Assembly: GCA_030490835.1 (NCBI GenBank)
Contig: CM059971.1
Span: 40,472,012-40,536,011 of the forward strand
From: Annona cherimola
Lineage: Eukaryota; Streptophyta; Magnoliopsida; Magnoliales; Annonaceae
Length of the DNA stretch: 64,000 bases
Reading direction: 5' to 3'
Position 1 is the first letter of the stretch. Each line of letters starts with the position of its first letter. This document shows, piece after piece, positions 24,454-36,960 of the stretch. The position numbers and the translations under genes were made by a program. The notes under the pieces are model-generated. The model was not told the origin of the DNA and ran no database searches. It was given only the letters and a program-made list of their open reading frames with translations.

Positions 24454-26052
24454 TGTGAGGACCAGGTATTTTATTCTATTTTTATTATAACTTTTCTCTA
24501 TTTATGAGGTAACTTATGAACATGCTAGTAAGAATTTTACGATATTAATGGATACATAACATACATGGACACGACATTTAGGAGATGTATAGTGCATATG
24601 TGCATGTATGATTAGCGTTCCATTGATGGGCACTATGACTATTGTTTCCCTCGCAGAGTAGGTACAGGGTTCGACCTGACCCGATAGGGATTCAGTAATA
24701 AAGGAAGCCCGCGCGCGCTAGGGTTCATTTTTTTCATCCCGCACCCGGCTATCTTCCTTCTTCTTCTCTTTCTGTTCTCTGCGTCTTCTCTTCTTTCCCC
24801 ACCATTCAGTTCGGGCTAGCCATGGATTCATTCAAGGAAGCTCTACCGACTGTTTGAGGATCATCGACTCGAATCGTGGAAGTTCCGAATCTCTCCGTCT
24901 AAGTCTGGAGCACTGTTTTTGGGGGAAATTTCGATTCATGTAAGTAGATGTCGCCCCTTCTCGATTTAGTGATGAAATTTTATGTTAAACGCGATGCGAG
25001 GCTAGAGGGAATGTATAGCTTCTAACGACTCCATGGTATTAGGCGTAGAGTTCGTAACAGTTAGGGTTCATGGTGAATTTACTTTGAATGCGTGATTTCT
25101 ATGATGTAAAAGACTTCTTAGCAGTTGTTATATTGTTGGAATGTGACGTGAATTGATTTGCCCCAATCGAGAGTATGAATTGAAGGTTCTTTCATTTCGC
25201 ACCTATCATGTGTTTGATAAAATGCTTGTGTGACAGATCTATGTGTTGTATCTGAATTGTGTTGATGTTGCATGCGTGGTTTGCGATGTGTTTCATTGTC
25301 TGTTATGTATGATGTGTTATCTCAAATAGTTGGTTGTAAGGGTTGTTCATGGCCCCTGATTGACATGAGGAGAGGGTTGTTCATGGCCCTTGATGGACAT
25401 GAGTAGATGATTGGTTGTGTTGGTCAATTTGTGTGTATGATTATATGTATACGATCTTGGGAGTGGGTATTGGACCCATGTGTATTAGCTTCATCACTGT
25501 ATGAGTATCCATCATTATGCTTATTTGCACTTTGTGCTAACCACTATCTACTTACTGGGTCTATTTAGACTCATATCATTGTTATTGTGCTTTTAGATCG
25601 CAGGTCAGAAGGGAAACTTAAGGATGGGACAAGTTGAAGATCAAACATGAGAGACCCTAGCACAATATGTTGATTTCAGTTCTTTTAGACTTGTGCTCTT
25701 TTGATAATCATATATGTAGACAATTACTTAGGCGGATTCGTTTTGACAACTATAATGTATTTGATATTTCAGATTGGATTATAATCCTTGTTGATGCACA
25801 TATGCATGACTATTATATCTGTTTGTTGTGTAAGGAAAATATGTAATGATTTCCTTCTATATGAATGTTCTTATTATATGAAGATGCAAGTATATAAATA
25901 GGATTGAATGTTACAGATGGAAATGTAATGAATATCAGGTCATGTATTCCATATTACCCCTTGTATGTTATGGGGAGATGTTGCCGAATTTTTCTTAGAT
26001 TGTGTAGCGCCGTTGATTAGTTATTGAGTATTTTTATGAATGGGGCGTTACA
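24454..26052 (+). mobile_element. Solo LTR of family C (copy C2)
   Basis: TGTGAGGACCAGG...GGGCGTTACA, 1599 bp, with perfect duplications atgat (24449-24453, 26053-26057). It is inserted in B3. It aligns closely with C3 from 'gtaagtagatgtcgccc' onward and lacks the G-rich block of C3. Confidence 0.93.
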
Positions 26053-28564
26053 ATGATATACATAAAATATCATTTTTCCTTCTATAGGGAAAGGAAAGGA
26101 AAAGGTGGAGGACACAAACTGAGGAGGTAAGCAAGCACAACTTTGAAAATGTGTTTTTATTGCTTCATTGTAAGCAAGCAATCCTTTTGAAAATGATGAT
26201 TTGTAAGCAAGCACAACTTTGAAAATGTGATTTTATTCTCAAGTATTTATGAAATGTGTTTAAGGGTGGTCATTCCTATAATGTTTTGAAATGATGAATG
26301 TTTATGAGTTTTTATGAAAAGTCATGCCGGCATATTGATATCATGTGATGTTCATGGACATGTGCACATGTATGATGCATAATGAAGAGGCTTTGGTGGA
26401 GGAAGTAGGATCAGGGATCCCTCTTCACCATTGCCAAATCGCAAGGGCTGTATGCCGGCGGCGTCCTCCCAAGAGGTGGGGGCACAAGGAAGAGGCTTTA
26501 GTGGAGGTAGAAAGCGGATCAGAGGGTCCCCCTTCACTATTGCCGAGTCGTATGGGCTGTGTGTCGACGACGTCCTCCCCAGAGGTGAAGGCAAAGGAAT
26601 GTTATGTGGAATGAATGCATTCCATTTTCATACATGGATTGAAAAGGAAAGCATGAATTTGAAATGATATTTTTAAGGGATGTGCAAATAATTCTCTACA
26701 TGAGAATGACAAGTCACCTGGTGTAAGAGGTATATAATGCCGGGAAAATCAAAAGTCATGCATGTAGGAACCATGTAGGCGTTAAGAGGAAGAGAGGTTC
26801 CCCTTGATGAGGCCAAGTTGGAGACAGCCGGCGTATTGGACCATGCTATATGAGATGTTCCCTGTGCTAGCATACCCGTACACGAACGTTTATGTCAGGA
26901 GTGGAAAGGAAGCATTTGCACATCCAATGTTTATGAAAAGGTTTCTATTCCATTGATAGTTGATCACTTGCTAAGTGTCTCCAATCGAATGGAGAGAAAT
27001 GTATTTATGAATGACTTACATGAATGGTTTTCATAAATGGTTTATGAAATGTTTCCAAAAATGGTTTACGAAAAGGTTTTTATTCTATTGGTAGTTGATC
27101 ACTTGGTAAGTGTCTTTTTTCGAATGGAGAGAAATGCATTTAAATGAAAGAAAAATGCTTGCTTATTAAGTTTTGACTCATGTTTTGTTTTCCCAACCTC
27201 AGACAGGTGTAGGGAAAGCCACGAGACGAAGGGCATGTGTTGCTAAAGGAAAAGAGGAATCTACAAAGGTTGGTAGATTTTTGTATGAATAGATGCCCTT
27301 ATGGGATATGATGAGAAAGTACATAGGTTGTATGAAATTATGAAGTTATGAATAATATAAGAAATTGATGATTTATGATGATATGGATGAGTCCATTATA
27401 AATGATGATGAGTATATGTTTATGTGATGAAAGAAAAGAAAAAGAAAAAAAAATTAGATGAGTTCCAATTAGGAACCCTGGATAAAAATCCATATAATGA
27501 GGTAATGACCAAGTATATTTATAAAGCATGCATGAGAAGTAAACTAAGACATGAAATGATATAGGTAAAATATCATTTTTCCTTGTATAGGAAAAGGAAA
27601 GGAAAAGGTGGAGGACAGACTAAGGAGGTAAGCAAGTTATATGCTTTCTAAAATATTTCTAAATGATTGCAAATTGTTTGCTCATATGTTTTATGAATTA
27701 TATTTAAGGATGACCATTCCTATACTGCTTCACATGAAATGATTGCAAAATGCTTGTTAAATTACTTTCTAAATGATTTCTCAAGTTTTCTCAAGCATGT
27801 CATGTCGGCATATGTATGTATGAACATGGTGCACAAGGAAGAGGCTTTGGTGGAGGTAGTAAGCGGATCAGAGGGTCCCCCTTCACTATTGCCGAGTCGC
27901 AAGGGTTGTGTGCTGACGGCGTCCTCCCAGAGGTTGGAGGCACAAGGAAAGTCATGAATGAGTGAATCCATTGCATTCTCATGAAATGCATGAAAAGGTT
28001 TCTGTCCCATTGGTAATTGATCACTTGGTAAGTGTCTCCTACCACATGGGGAGAAATGCATTTGAATGAAAGGAAAATATTTACTTACCAAAGAAAAAAG
28101 ATTGCTTACTAAGTATTATTACTCATATGTGTTTTCAAAATGACAAACAGGCTATGGAGCTGACTCTTAAAGGATGTCAGGTAGAAATGGCCTACAAATT
28201 TTATTGCAGTTATATGTATGCGTCCAAAAGAACAACTGTATGATAATCATGTTGAAGACATGTTTTATGGATATTACAGACATGATTGTACTTATGTGAA
28301 TTTTTTTAATAAAAAGAATATATGAATGGTTTTATGATGATATGGATGAGTTCATTATGAATTGAATGGTTTTATGATGATATAGATGAGTTTATTATGA
28401 ATATAGTGTATGCTTAAGTGATGAATGAAAAGAAAAGAAAAAAATTAGACGAGATCCAATTAAGAACCCACCGCGTGATCAGGGCAACAATTTTGACTCA
28501 CATTTACCAATCAACAAGATCCCGGAGTAAGGCCTATGTGGACGCCTCGGTTCGGGGAGCCATA

Positions 28565-28775
28565 GAAATTGGTAGCAAAGCAAGGATTGGTAAATAGGTA
28601 GGAGAAAAAAAAATAAAGGATGATGAAAGGATAGGTCTGATACCACAAAAGTAGTATCAGAACAAGAATTGGTAAATAGGCGTGGAAAGAGAAAAACTAA
28701 GAATGGTCATAAAAAAGGAATGATACCACAGAGGTTAGGAATAAAGCATGGATTGATAGATAAGCATGAAAAGAA
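28565..28775 (+). repeat. B4 primer-binding site and PBS-like leader repeats
   Basis: The primer-binding site TGGTAGCAAAGCAAGG (28570-28585) is a mutated TGGTATCAGAGC type. About 83 bp later a unit 'gataccacaaaagtagtatcag' plus 'aacaagaattggtaaatagg' repeats the LTR-end-like CCACA and the primer-site-like core. A third, more diverged partial unit starts near 28727 ('gataccacagagg'). The same repeat structure lies in reverse in B2 (17268-17406) and near 37640-37945. Confidence 0.7.
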
Positions 28776-28957
28776 ATGACTAATGTCTAGATCTACATGT
28801 TTAAGAGGTTATGATACTTCTATGATATGAAATGATATATATGTGAAAATTATATATAGATGTGTGTGACATATATGCTTGAATATGAATAATGTTATGT
28901 TAGTATTATAAGAACGTTATGATACTAACCAAAGTTTTGTGTATATAGAAAACAAAA

Positions 28958-30171
28958 ATGGCAACTACAAGAGTCGGAGCTAGGCTAAATAAAGGGATGG
29001 CACCAATAGGAGAATCGGTTAGCCAACCCAAAGTAGGAGAAACCAGTAAACTGACCAAAAGGTCCTAGTCAAGAGGACAGACGTCCAGAACCCGTCAACG
29101 ACGGGAAGAGGCTAGCTCTGAATTCCATGTAGAAAGGAGAGCTAACAAAGAAAGGCAAATAGAAGAAAGGATAGCTGCAGCCGTGGAAAAGGCAATGCAA
29201 CAATGGACAACTCAGGCCTCCAAAATAATAGAAGGTATGTGAAAAAGAAATCGGCAGGCCCCACCGCAAGGCGATAATGGGGAAAAACCTGGCCCATCGG
29301 CCAACTCTAATTTTTCTAAAGTTGTAGAAGATGCCCTCCTAGAGGCTGATAGAAAGGCTATGTGCTACCCACTTGCTGGTTAAAAGACGCTTATGAATGG
29401 TGGGAAACATTGATGGTTACCATGCCACACCCAGAACGGGTCACGTGGCAAAAAATTTTAGAAGAATTTAATAAAGAGTATCTTCCAGTAGGCTTACAGA
29501 GTCAAAAGGTGATAGAGTTTGAGAAACTCTACCAAGGCAAGATGACGGTAACAGAATATGCAATAAGATTCAAAGCCTTGGTTAGGTATATACCTTGGAT
29601 CGCCAATGTGCCAGAGAATAAGGCACAGAGGTTCCAACATGGGCTGAGACCCCAATTAAGGGAGAGACTAGCCCCATTATTAATAAGAGATTATATCTCT
29701 AGTATAGAAAAAGCTAGGGCATTAGAAATGGAGTCCATGAGGACACAGGAGCTTAGGCAAGCTCAAGAGCAATTCTTCTCGGCTTCCAAGGAAAATGGGG
29801 CCAAGAAAGGGAAAAATGAGAAGGCAATGGATGGAAAGGAGGAATTCAGTTCTAAGGGAAGGAGTACCTCACCTTGCAAAACTTGCCATAAGCACCACTC
29901 TGGCGAATGCCTCCAAGGATTGAGGAAATGTTTTAAGTGTAGTCAAATAGGACATATGGCTTGGGAATGCAGAAAGACCAAGTGCTTCATATATGGTCAA
30001 GTCGGGCATATATCATTCAACTGCCCGAACAAACCACAGGAAGCTCCAACCCGAGGAAGGTTGGACCAGCAGAAGGCCCCCACCATAGCTAACAACCCTG
30101 TGCGTGTCCAAGCCCTCACAGGAATGGAGTCTCAAGAAATAGAGGATAAAGTGGATACAGGTATGATTTAA
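28958..30171 (+). pseudogene. gag: Del/Tekay-like gag, broken
   Basis: The frame starts at ATG 28958 (MATTRVGARLNKGM), with TAG at 29066 and TGA at 29240. It continues in the same frame to DALLEADRKAM near 29355. There the central start of the capsid domain (roughly 40-70 residues by family comparison) seems deleted and the frame changes. From 29362 the open frame gives LKDAYEWWETL, then WQKILEEFNKEYLP, ALVRYIPW and LRPQLRERLAP, typical of chromovirus gag. A KTCHKHHSGEC motif precedes one intact CCHC knuckle (CFKCSQIGHMAWEC). A second knuckle has its second Cys changed to Tyr (CFIYGQVGHISFNC). The protease start VQALTGMESQEIEDKVDTG ends at TAA 30169-30171. Confidence 0.85.
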
Positions 30172-30517
30172 ATTTTAGGAAATTCATTATTTAATTCAGA
30201 TGTTACATATTTATACTAATATGTAACCACACACGCACTATGGGCGGAAGAAACCAAGGATATAAAATGGCAAGTAAAGAATCAAGTATGCAAGGTATGA
30301 TAAGCATGATAATATTTAATCCTATGATAAAAATTGAGGCTAAATAAATGGGGTGCAATGATGAAAGAAATTGTTTGAAATCCCAATACATTTAAAGATA
30401 CGCAAAAAGAAGGATTTCCTCCATATGAATTAGCAAAACCCAGAAAAGGCTAATATGCTTTTAAATATAGATGTCTAATTGCGCAGAAAAAGTGTAATGG
30501 AATATTTGAAGAGCAAC
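30172..30517 (+). other. B4 post-gag remnant
   Basis: About 350 bp, AT-rich. It begins just after the truncated protease start and ends at the hairpin by the polypurine tract. No pol motif is visible; the pol deletion point lies in or near its left end. Its right part (near 30440-30517) matches sequence left of the polypurine tract in the reversed copy near 37389-37490. Confidence 0.6.
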
Positions 30518-30554
30518 AGGTTTCGGGACGAAACCTATTGTAAGGGGGGAGGAT
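30518..30554 (+). other. B4 hairpin and polypurine tract
   Basis: Inverted repeat AGGTTTCG-gga-CGAAACCT (30518-30536), five bases before the tract taaggggggaggat that abuts the LTR start TGTGAAACC. The same pair occurs at 38359-38396, and reversed at 16740-16777 and 37351-37388. Confidence 0.8.
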
Positions 30555-30647
30555 TGTGAAACCCCGATCTTAGACAAGTGTATAAAACCCTAGGGTTATA
30601 AACCCTAGGTAATATATTTGGAAAATATACATTCATATGAAATATGT

Positions 30648-32412
30648 TGTGAGGACCAGGTATTTTTATTCTATTTTTATTATAACTTTTCTCTATTTAT
30701 AAGGTAACTTATGAACATGCTAGTAAGAATTTTACGATATTAATGGATACATAACATACATGGACACGACATTTAGGAGATGTATAGTGCATATGTGCAT
30801 GTATGATTAGCGTTCCATTGATGGGCACTACGACTATTGTTTCCTTCGCAGAGTAGGTACGGGGTTCGACCTGCCCGGTCAGGTCGCGGGGGTCAAGGGG
30901 GAGACGCCCCTTGCGGGGGTGCAGGGGGCAGCGCCCCTGAAGAAAATTTTAATTATTTAAGTCGTAGGAGTGGAAGAGTAAATTACCAAATGCGATTAGA
31001 CCCGACTCATGCTCCGACCCGTCCTGGACCCGGTCCCGACCCGATGGGGGTTCGATATGAAGCGAAGCCCGCGCGTTAGACTCCATTTTTCTCACCTCAC
31101 GCCCGACTGTTTTTCTTCTTCTTCTCTTCCCGATCTCTGCGTCTTCTCTTCTTTCTCTTCTACTCAGTACGATCTAGCAATAGATCTCTTCGAGAAAACC
31201 CTACTGACTGCCTCGAAGGTGATCGATTTGAATCAAGGAAGCTCCAAATCTCTGCAAGCTAAGCCTAGGGTCGCTGTTTTGGGGAAAATCACGATCGAGG
31301 TAAGTAGATGTCGCCCTTTCTCGATTTAGTGATGAAATTTTATGTTGAACACGACATGAGGCTAGAGGAAATATGTAGAGCTTGACGACTCTATGGTATT
31401 AGGAAATGGGTTCGTAACAGTTAGGGTTTATGGGAAATTTACTTTGAATGTGCGATTTTTATGATGTGAAAGATTTCCTAGAAGTTCTTATATTGTTGAA
31501 ATGTGACGTGAATTGATTTGCCCCAAAAGAGAATACGAATCGAAGGTTATTTCATTTCGCGCCTATCATGTGTTTGATAAAATGCTTGTGTGACAGATCT
31601 ATGTGTTGTATCTGAATTGTGTTGATGTTGTATGTGTGGTTTGCGATGTGTTTCATTGTCTGTTATGTATGATGCGTTATCTCAAATAGTTGGTTGTAAG
31701 GGTTGTTCATGGCCCCTGATTGACATGAGGAGAAGGTTGTTCATGGCCCTTGATGGACATGAGTAGATGATTGGTTGTGTTGGTCAATTTGTGTGTATGG
31801 TTATATGTATACGATCTTAGGAGTGGGTATTGGACCCATGTGTATTACCTTCATCACTGTATGAGTATCCATCATTATGCTTATTTGCACTTTGTGCTAA
31901 CCACTATCTACTTACTGGGTCTATTTAGACTCATATCATTGTTATTGTGGTTTTAGATCGCAGGCCAGAAGGAGAACTTAAGGATGGGACAAGTTGAAGA
32001 TCAAACATGAGAGACCCTAGCACAATATGTTGATTCCAGTTCTTTTAGACTTGTGCTCTTTTGATAATCATATATGTAGACAATTACTTAGGCGGATTCG
32101 TTTTGACAACTTTAATGTATTTGGTATTTCAGATTGGATTATAATCCTTGTTGATGCACATATGCATGGCTATTATATCTGTTTGTTGTGTAAGGAAAAT
32201 ATGTAATGATTTCCTTCTATAAAAATGTTCTTATTATATGAAGATGCAAGTATATAAATAGGATTGAATGTTACAGATGGAAATGTAATGATTATCAGGT
32301 CATGTATTCCATATGATCCCTTGTATGTTATGGGGAGATGCTGCCGAATTTTTCTATGATTGTGTAGCGCCGTTGATTAGTTATTGAGTATTTTTATGAA
32401 TGGGGTGTTACA
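30648..32412 (+). mobile_element. Solo LTR of family C (copy C3)
   Basis: TGTGAGGACCAGG...GGGTGTTACA, 1765 bp, with perfect duplications tatgt (30643-30647, 32413-32417). It lies about 90 bp inside the B4 3' LTR. It is longer than C2 because of a G-rich block around 30880-31010. Confidence 0.93.
30888..30928 (+). promoter_or_regulatory. G-quadruplex-like motif in C3
   Basis: Four runs of five G (30888-30892, 30897-30901, 30915-30919, 30924-30928) with loops of 4, 13 and 4 bases. The long loop also contains CCCC. It is absent from C1 and C2. Confidence 0.65.
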
Positions 32413-33133
32413 TATGTGGGAATAGAGGTTAAAATAATTATTTATGAAATTCGGATGAATAGTGCACGTGAATTGTAGCTGAGGATTAAGACACATGATT
32501 AAGAATTAATCACTTGGATTAACTTAATCACAAAAAGACGAAAAAGGAGATTTAATCACTACAGGACGAAATAATAATACTTTTTTATATTTTAATGGAA
32601 TTTTGGATTTTAGTGAAAAATTAAAGAAAAATTCATAATTTGCAATCCGGATGTCGGATTTCGATGAAATTTTTTATGGATGGTTAAAAATTCATGATGG
32701 ACATGATGAATGGTTTAAGATGTGATGAAAATCACAAATCAAGGGTCAAGATGACACGTCAAATGATGATAAAAAAGAAACTTCTCTTTTTCATTAAATA
32801 GCTTTTGACTTTTTATTTAAATAAATAATTAAAAATAAAAAATTAAACGAAATGGCTTCTGCAGCAGGGGGGCAGTTGGAGGATTGACCAAAATCAATGG
32901 TCCACGATCAACCTCATCTTTAATCAACAACTAAGATTTATTTAGCCTAAATTAAATAATTTTAAAAATAAAAAAATAGGTAAAAAATAGGGCTGCATAG
33001 GGGGGCTGGAGCAGGCCTAGGGTGGGCAGCACATGGCTCAAATCATTTTTCAAAATTAAAAAGAAATACCAATTTATAATTAAATACCTCAAAGCTAGGG
33101 GGTAAACTCAAAATTCTTGAAAAGTCCAACACT

Positions 33134-33141
33134 ATAAATAG
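33134..33141 (+). promoter_or_regulatory. TATA box of B4 3' LTR
   Basis: tataaata followed by gggcagcagg, the same context as in B6 (39223) and B7 (42886). Confidence 0.6.
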
Positions 33142-34976
33142 GGCAGCAGGGAGAACGTCTAAGTCCAAGAAATCCCAGCTCCATTTAAGCCATTCCAATC
33201 CCCCAAACCATCCCACACGTCCAAGGAAAGAAAGGAGTAAGTTAGAGAGAGGAAGTGTGAAAAAAAGAGGCGTATCTCCACTTCGGGTAAGTGATTTCTA
33301 CCCAAATTTCTTTTGAATGTTAAGTAGGGTAAAACCATATTTAGATAATGCCTAAGAATGATAAAATAAGTATAGACATAATTCTTAATCGGAATTATGC
33401 CAAAATATCAAAAATTTAGTGCGAAGATAGGGTATTCGGGAAGATAGCATATGATATGTGAACATAATGCTCCAAAATTAATAAATGATGATTTGGGATA
33501 TATGATTATGATAAATATGATATTGGAATGAAGATATATTAATTTCATAATTTTTGGAATTAAGGATTATGCTTAAGTGAATTTATGTTATTTTTAGTAT
33601 ATGGAGAAAATAATTTTTTTTGCCAAGTAAATGATGATAAATTCAAAATGTATGAAATTTCCTATGATATACTAGGCATAAGCTATGTCATGGTATTTTT
33701 TAGTTTTGGAATCCATGAACAGTAACCACGTCTCTGTGAACATTAACCTCGGATGAACAGTAATTTGCTACAGTAACATGAACAGTAAACAACGTGATTT
33801 TGGAAAAAATTGAGATTTATTTTTATAATTTATGAGGATGTATAGATGGAATTTTTAAAGAATCCATATAAGCAGGTAATGACCAAGTATATTTATAAGA
33901 TTAACCTTTATAGAAATGAGGTAAGGGATGATTATAAAGCATGCATGGGAAGTAAACTAAGACATGAAATGATATAGGTAAAATATCTTTTTTCCTTGTA
34001 TAGGGAAAGGAAAGGAAAAGGTGGAGGACACAGACTGAGGAGGTAAGCAAGCTATATGCTTTCTAAAATATTTCTAAATGATTGCAAATTATTTGCTCAT
34101 ATGTTTTATTAATTATATTTAAGGATGGTCATTCCTATACTACTTCACATGAAATGATTGCTAAATGCTTGTTAAATTACTTTCTAAATGATTTATCAAG
34201 TTTTATGAGCATGTCATGCCGGCATATGTATGTATGAACATAGTACACAAGGAAGAGACTTTGGTGGAGGTAGTAAGCGGATCAGAGGGTCCCCCTTCAC
34301 TATTGCCGAGTCGCAAGAGCTGTGTGCCGGCGGCGTCCTCCAAGAGGTTGAAAGCACAAGGAAAGTTATGAATGAGTGAATGCATTGCATTCTCATGAAA
34401 TGCATGAAAAGGTTTCTATCCCATTGGTAATTGATCACTTGGTAAGTGTCTCCTACTAAATAGGGAGAAATGCATTTGAACGAAAGGAAAATGTTTACTT
34501 GTCAAAGAAAAAGGCTTGCTTACTGAGTATTATTACTCATATGTAACTTCAAAATGACAAACAGGCTATGGAGCTGACTCTTAAAGGATGTCAGGTAGAA
34601 ATAGCCTGCAAATTTAATTGCAGTTATATGTATGCGTCCAAAAGAACAAATGTATGATAATCATGCTGAAGACATGTTTTATGGATATTACAGACATGAT
34701 TGTACTTATGTGAATTTTTTCAATAAAAAGAAGATATGGATGGTTTTATGATGATAAGGATGAGTTTATTATGAATTGAATGGTTTTATGATGATATGGA
34801 TGAGTTTATTATGAATATAGTGTATGCTTAAGTGACGAATGAAAAGGAAAAAAATATTAGACGAGATCCAATTAAGAGTCCGTCGCGTGATCAGGGCAAC
34901 AATCCTGACTCACATTTACCAATTAACAAGATCCCAGAGTAAGGCCTATGTGGACGCCTCGGTTCGGGGCGCCACA

Positions 34977-36960
34977 GATTTTTGTACTGATTTTTATGAT
35001 AAATAAAATTCATGAAATAAGTTATATTTGCAAATGTGTGTACTAGAGGTTAAAATAATGCAACTGAGAATTTAACCCACTTGAATAGTGATAACTCGTA
35101 AAAATACGAGTTATCATGGCCCATTTTAGATTATTTGTGCATTAGTCCAAGAGATTAGGCATAGTTTGCATCCATTTAGCTTAATTTTCACTTGCTTTGC
35201 ATTTTAGGAGCATTATTTAGTTTTTATGCATTTTTAGTCCATTTATTTAGTTTATGTAATTTTTGCAGGAAGGACGGGCGAATTACAAGCAATGCAGGCG
35301 AAGCAGATACAAATTAGAACCAAGTCACGAGGCAGGTGGATGGCACCCAGGCACCAACCTACATGCCCTTGCTAGAACTCCAACATAATCTAGCAACCAA
35401 TAGCTTCCAAGGAGTTGGCGCCTAGGCACCAAGGCATGAAGTCCTAGGGTTTCCAGAAAGGTTTCCAAGTTACCCAACACACAGGGAGTTGGCGCCCAGG
35501 CGCCACTACGCATCCATACGCGCGCAGGTTTCTGCACATGTGCTGCGCAAGCTACCCATTATAAATAGAAACCTAGGGTTGTGTGCAAGTGAGTTCCGCA
35601 GGCCATAGAGGAGAGACCAAAATAGGGAGTGGCTGCTATGGAGAAAAGGAGGAAACCAAAGCTTCAAGGAAGGAGAGCAGAGCAAGTGGAGATCCAAGCC
35701 ATCATCGCAAAATCTATTGAGTTTCATCTCCTCTTCTCATCTATCTCTACCTGTTTGTTATTCTCCTTGCTTGGGATGATTATAAACTCGATTTTAATGG
35801 GAATTGAAGTCATGTTTATGGACTGAACCTTCCTATGGTGGGAGATATGTAGGATTTGAACTCATAGCTTATGATATTTGGTTTTCTTATGCTTGAATTG
35901 ATAATATTGTTGTGTTGTGACTTTTGTTACTTGAGATTACCCTTATATATCATGCTTAATGCATTTACAAGCTTTGCAACCTTGTTGATGGATCGAATAT
36001 TCAGATTCATGCTTGGAAAAGTGGGATTTGAATGAGATCCATATATAAGGCATAGGTATTCTAGCTCATGTTGTGTTAGATGTTAATATGGATAGGAATA
36101 TACCTATTAACCCTGCGTAATCTTGATTAGGTTATATGGTTATCAACCTTATTTTACTTGTATGCATGGGAACATAGCACATGACTAAAACTTAGTTAGG
36201 TTTGTATGTGTTGGAAGACATATATGAATATGAATGAACCTAGATTAGTAATCTCTGCATAACTAACTTAATTGAAACCAAATAACATAGCTATGATTCA
36301 ATGAACTCATATTCCCACCTATCTTAATTATCTCAAGGCAATATCAACAACATCCACACCACTCTGGTCATTTACTGCTTTGCTTAGTTTAGTTTAATTC
36401 AATTCTTTGAAACCAAATCTCATTCCTTTTACCAATTCACTTAGACAATTGAGATTTGAGGTGGTAATCCATTTAACACAATCCTCGTCGGAACGATACT
36501 CTACTCACACTTTATTACTTGACACGGCACGTATACTTGCGTAAATATCGAGCAATTTAATAGACATATACGTAGTTCGTCAAATAGTGCACATGAATAG
36601 TAACCGAGGATTAAGACACGTAATCATTTGGATTAACCTAATCACAAAAAGACAAAATAAAGATTTAATCACTACAAGACAAAATAGCATTACCTTTTAT
36701 TATTTTAATACAAATTTGGATTTTAGTGGAAAAATAGAAAAAAATTCATAATTTGCAATCCGGGCATCGGAATTCGATGAAATTTTTTTTTTGGATGGTT
36801 AAAAATTCATGATGAACATGACGAATGGGTCAAGATGTGATGAAAATCACAAATCAAAGGTCAAGATGAAGCGTCAAATGAAGATCGAAAAAGTATCTTA
36901 CCTTTTAATTAAATCCACTTTTGACCTTTTAATAAATAAATAATAAAAAAAATAAAAATC
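34977..36960 (+). repeat. B5: plus-orientation B LTR fragment holding solo A3
   Basis: Starts about 75 bp inside a B1-subfamily LTR ('tttttgtactgatttttatg', compare the reverse of 9605-9665) and runs through the U3 start. It is interrupted by A3 and ends near 36960 at 'aaaaaaataaaaatc'. There it meets reverse-orientation B LTR sequence, an inversion junction. Confidence 0.7.
35089..36582 (+). mobile_element. Solo LTR of Athila-like family A (copy A3)
   Basis: TGATAACTCG...GTTCGTCA, 1494 bp, with perfect duplications aatag (35084-35088, 36583-36587). The terminal hairpin arms equal those of A1, but the loop reads AAAA instead of TTTT. It has fewer GGCGCC blocks than A1 or A2 (about 35333-35506) and a TATA box at 35559-35568. 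It is the most diverged of the three A LTRs. Confidence 0.92.

Larger units (their letters stand above)
17998..28564 (+). repeat. B3: rearranged plus-orientation B LTR, 5' LTR of B4
   Basis: Plus-orientation B LTR sequence built of three overlapping passes through the same LTR segment: 17998-23853 (holding solo E), 23854-27480 (holding solo C2) and 27481-28564. At 23853/23854 the order jumps from the late 'gaatggagagaaatgc' block back to the earlier 'aagatagcatatgat' block. At about 27480 it jumps from '...ttaggaaccc' back to 'tggataaaaatcc'. It ends ...GGTTCGGGGAGCCATA at 28564, a mutated LTR terminus, followed by primer-binding site and leader. No coding sequence. Confidence 0.7.
28565..30554 (+). 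mobile_element. B4 internal region, gag only (1990 bp)
   Basis: Internal domain of a plus-orientation B element between the LTR end at 28564 and the 3' LTR start at 30555. Order: primer-binding site, tandem leader repeats, broken gag, the first few residues of a protease-like region, about 350 bp of AT-rich sequence, hairpin and polypurine tract. RT, RNase H and integrase are absent, so this is a pol-less element. Zinc knuckles and long LTRs suggest a Del/Tekay-like Ty3/gypsy chromovirus. Confidence 0.8.
30555..34976 (+). repeat. B4 3' LTR
   Basis: TGTGAAACCCCGATCTTAG...GGTTCGGGGCGCCACA, about 2.65 kb without the nested C3. It has a TATA box at 33134-33141 and TGAACAGT-type repeats at about 33713-33790. 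It is shorter than B6, B7 and B1, probably by internal deletion. Right flank is gattt; the left flank of the element is lost in the B3 rearrangement. Confidence 0.85.

Noticed and set aside
26345..26667. Short overlapping frames on both strands around 'gcggatcagagggtccccc'
   Set aside because: This is a conserved non-coding B LTR block repeated at 18930, 27860, 34280 and 52210; frames are not maintained between copies.
35629..35826. Small basic frame starting MAAMEKRRKPKLQ in A3
   Set aside because: It lies in the transcribed part of a solo LTR; the equivalent place in A1 and A2 does not keep the frame.
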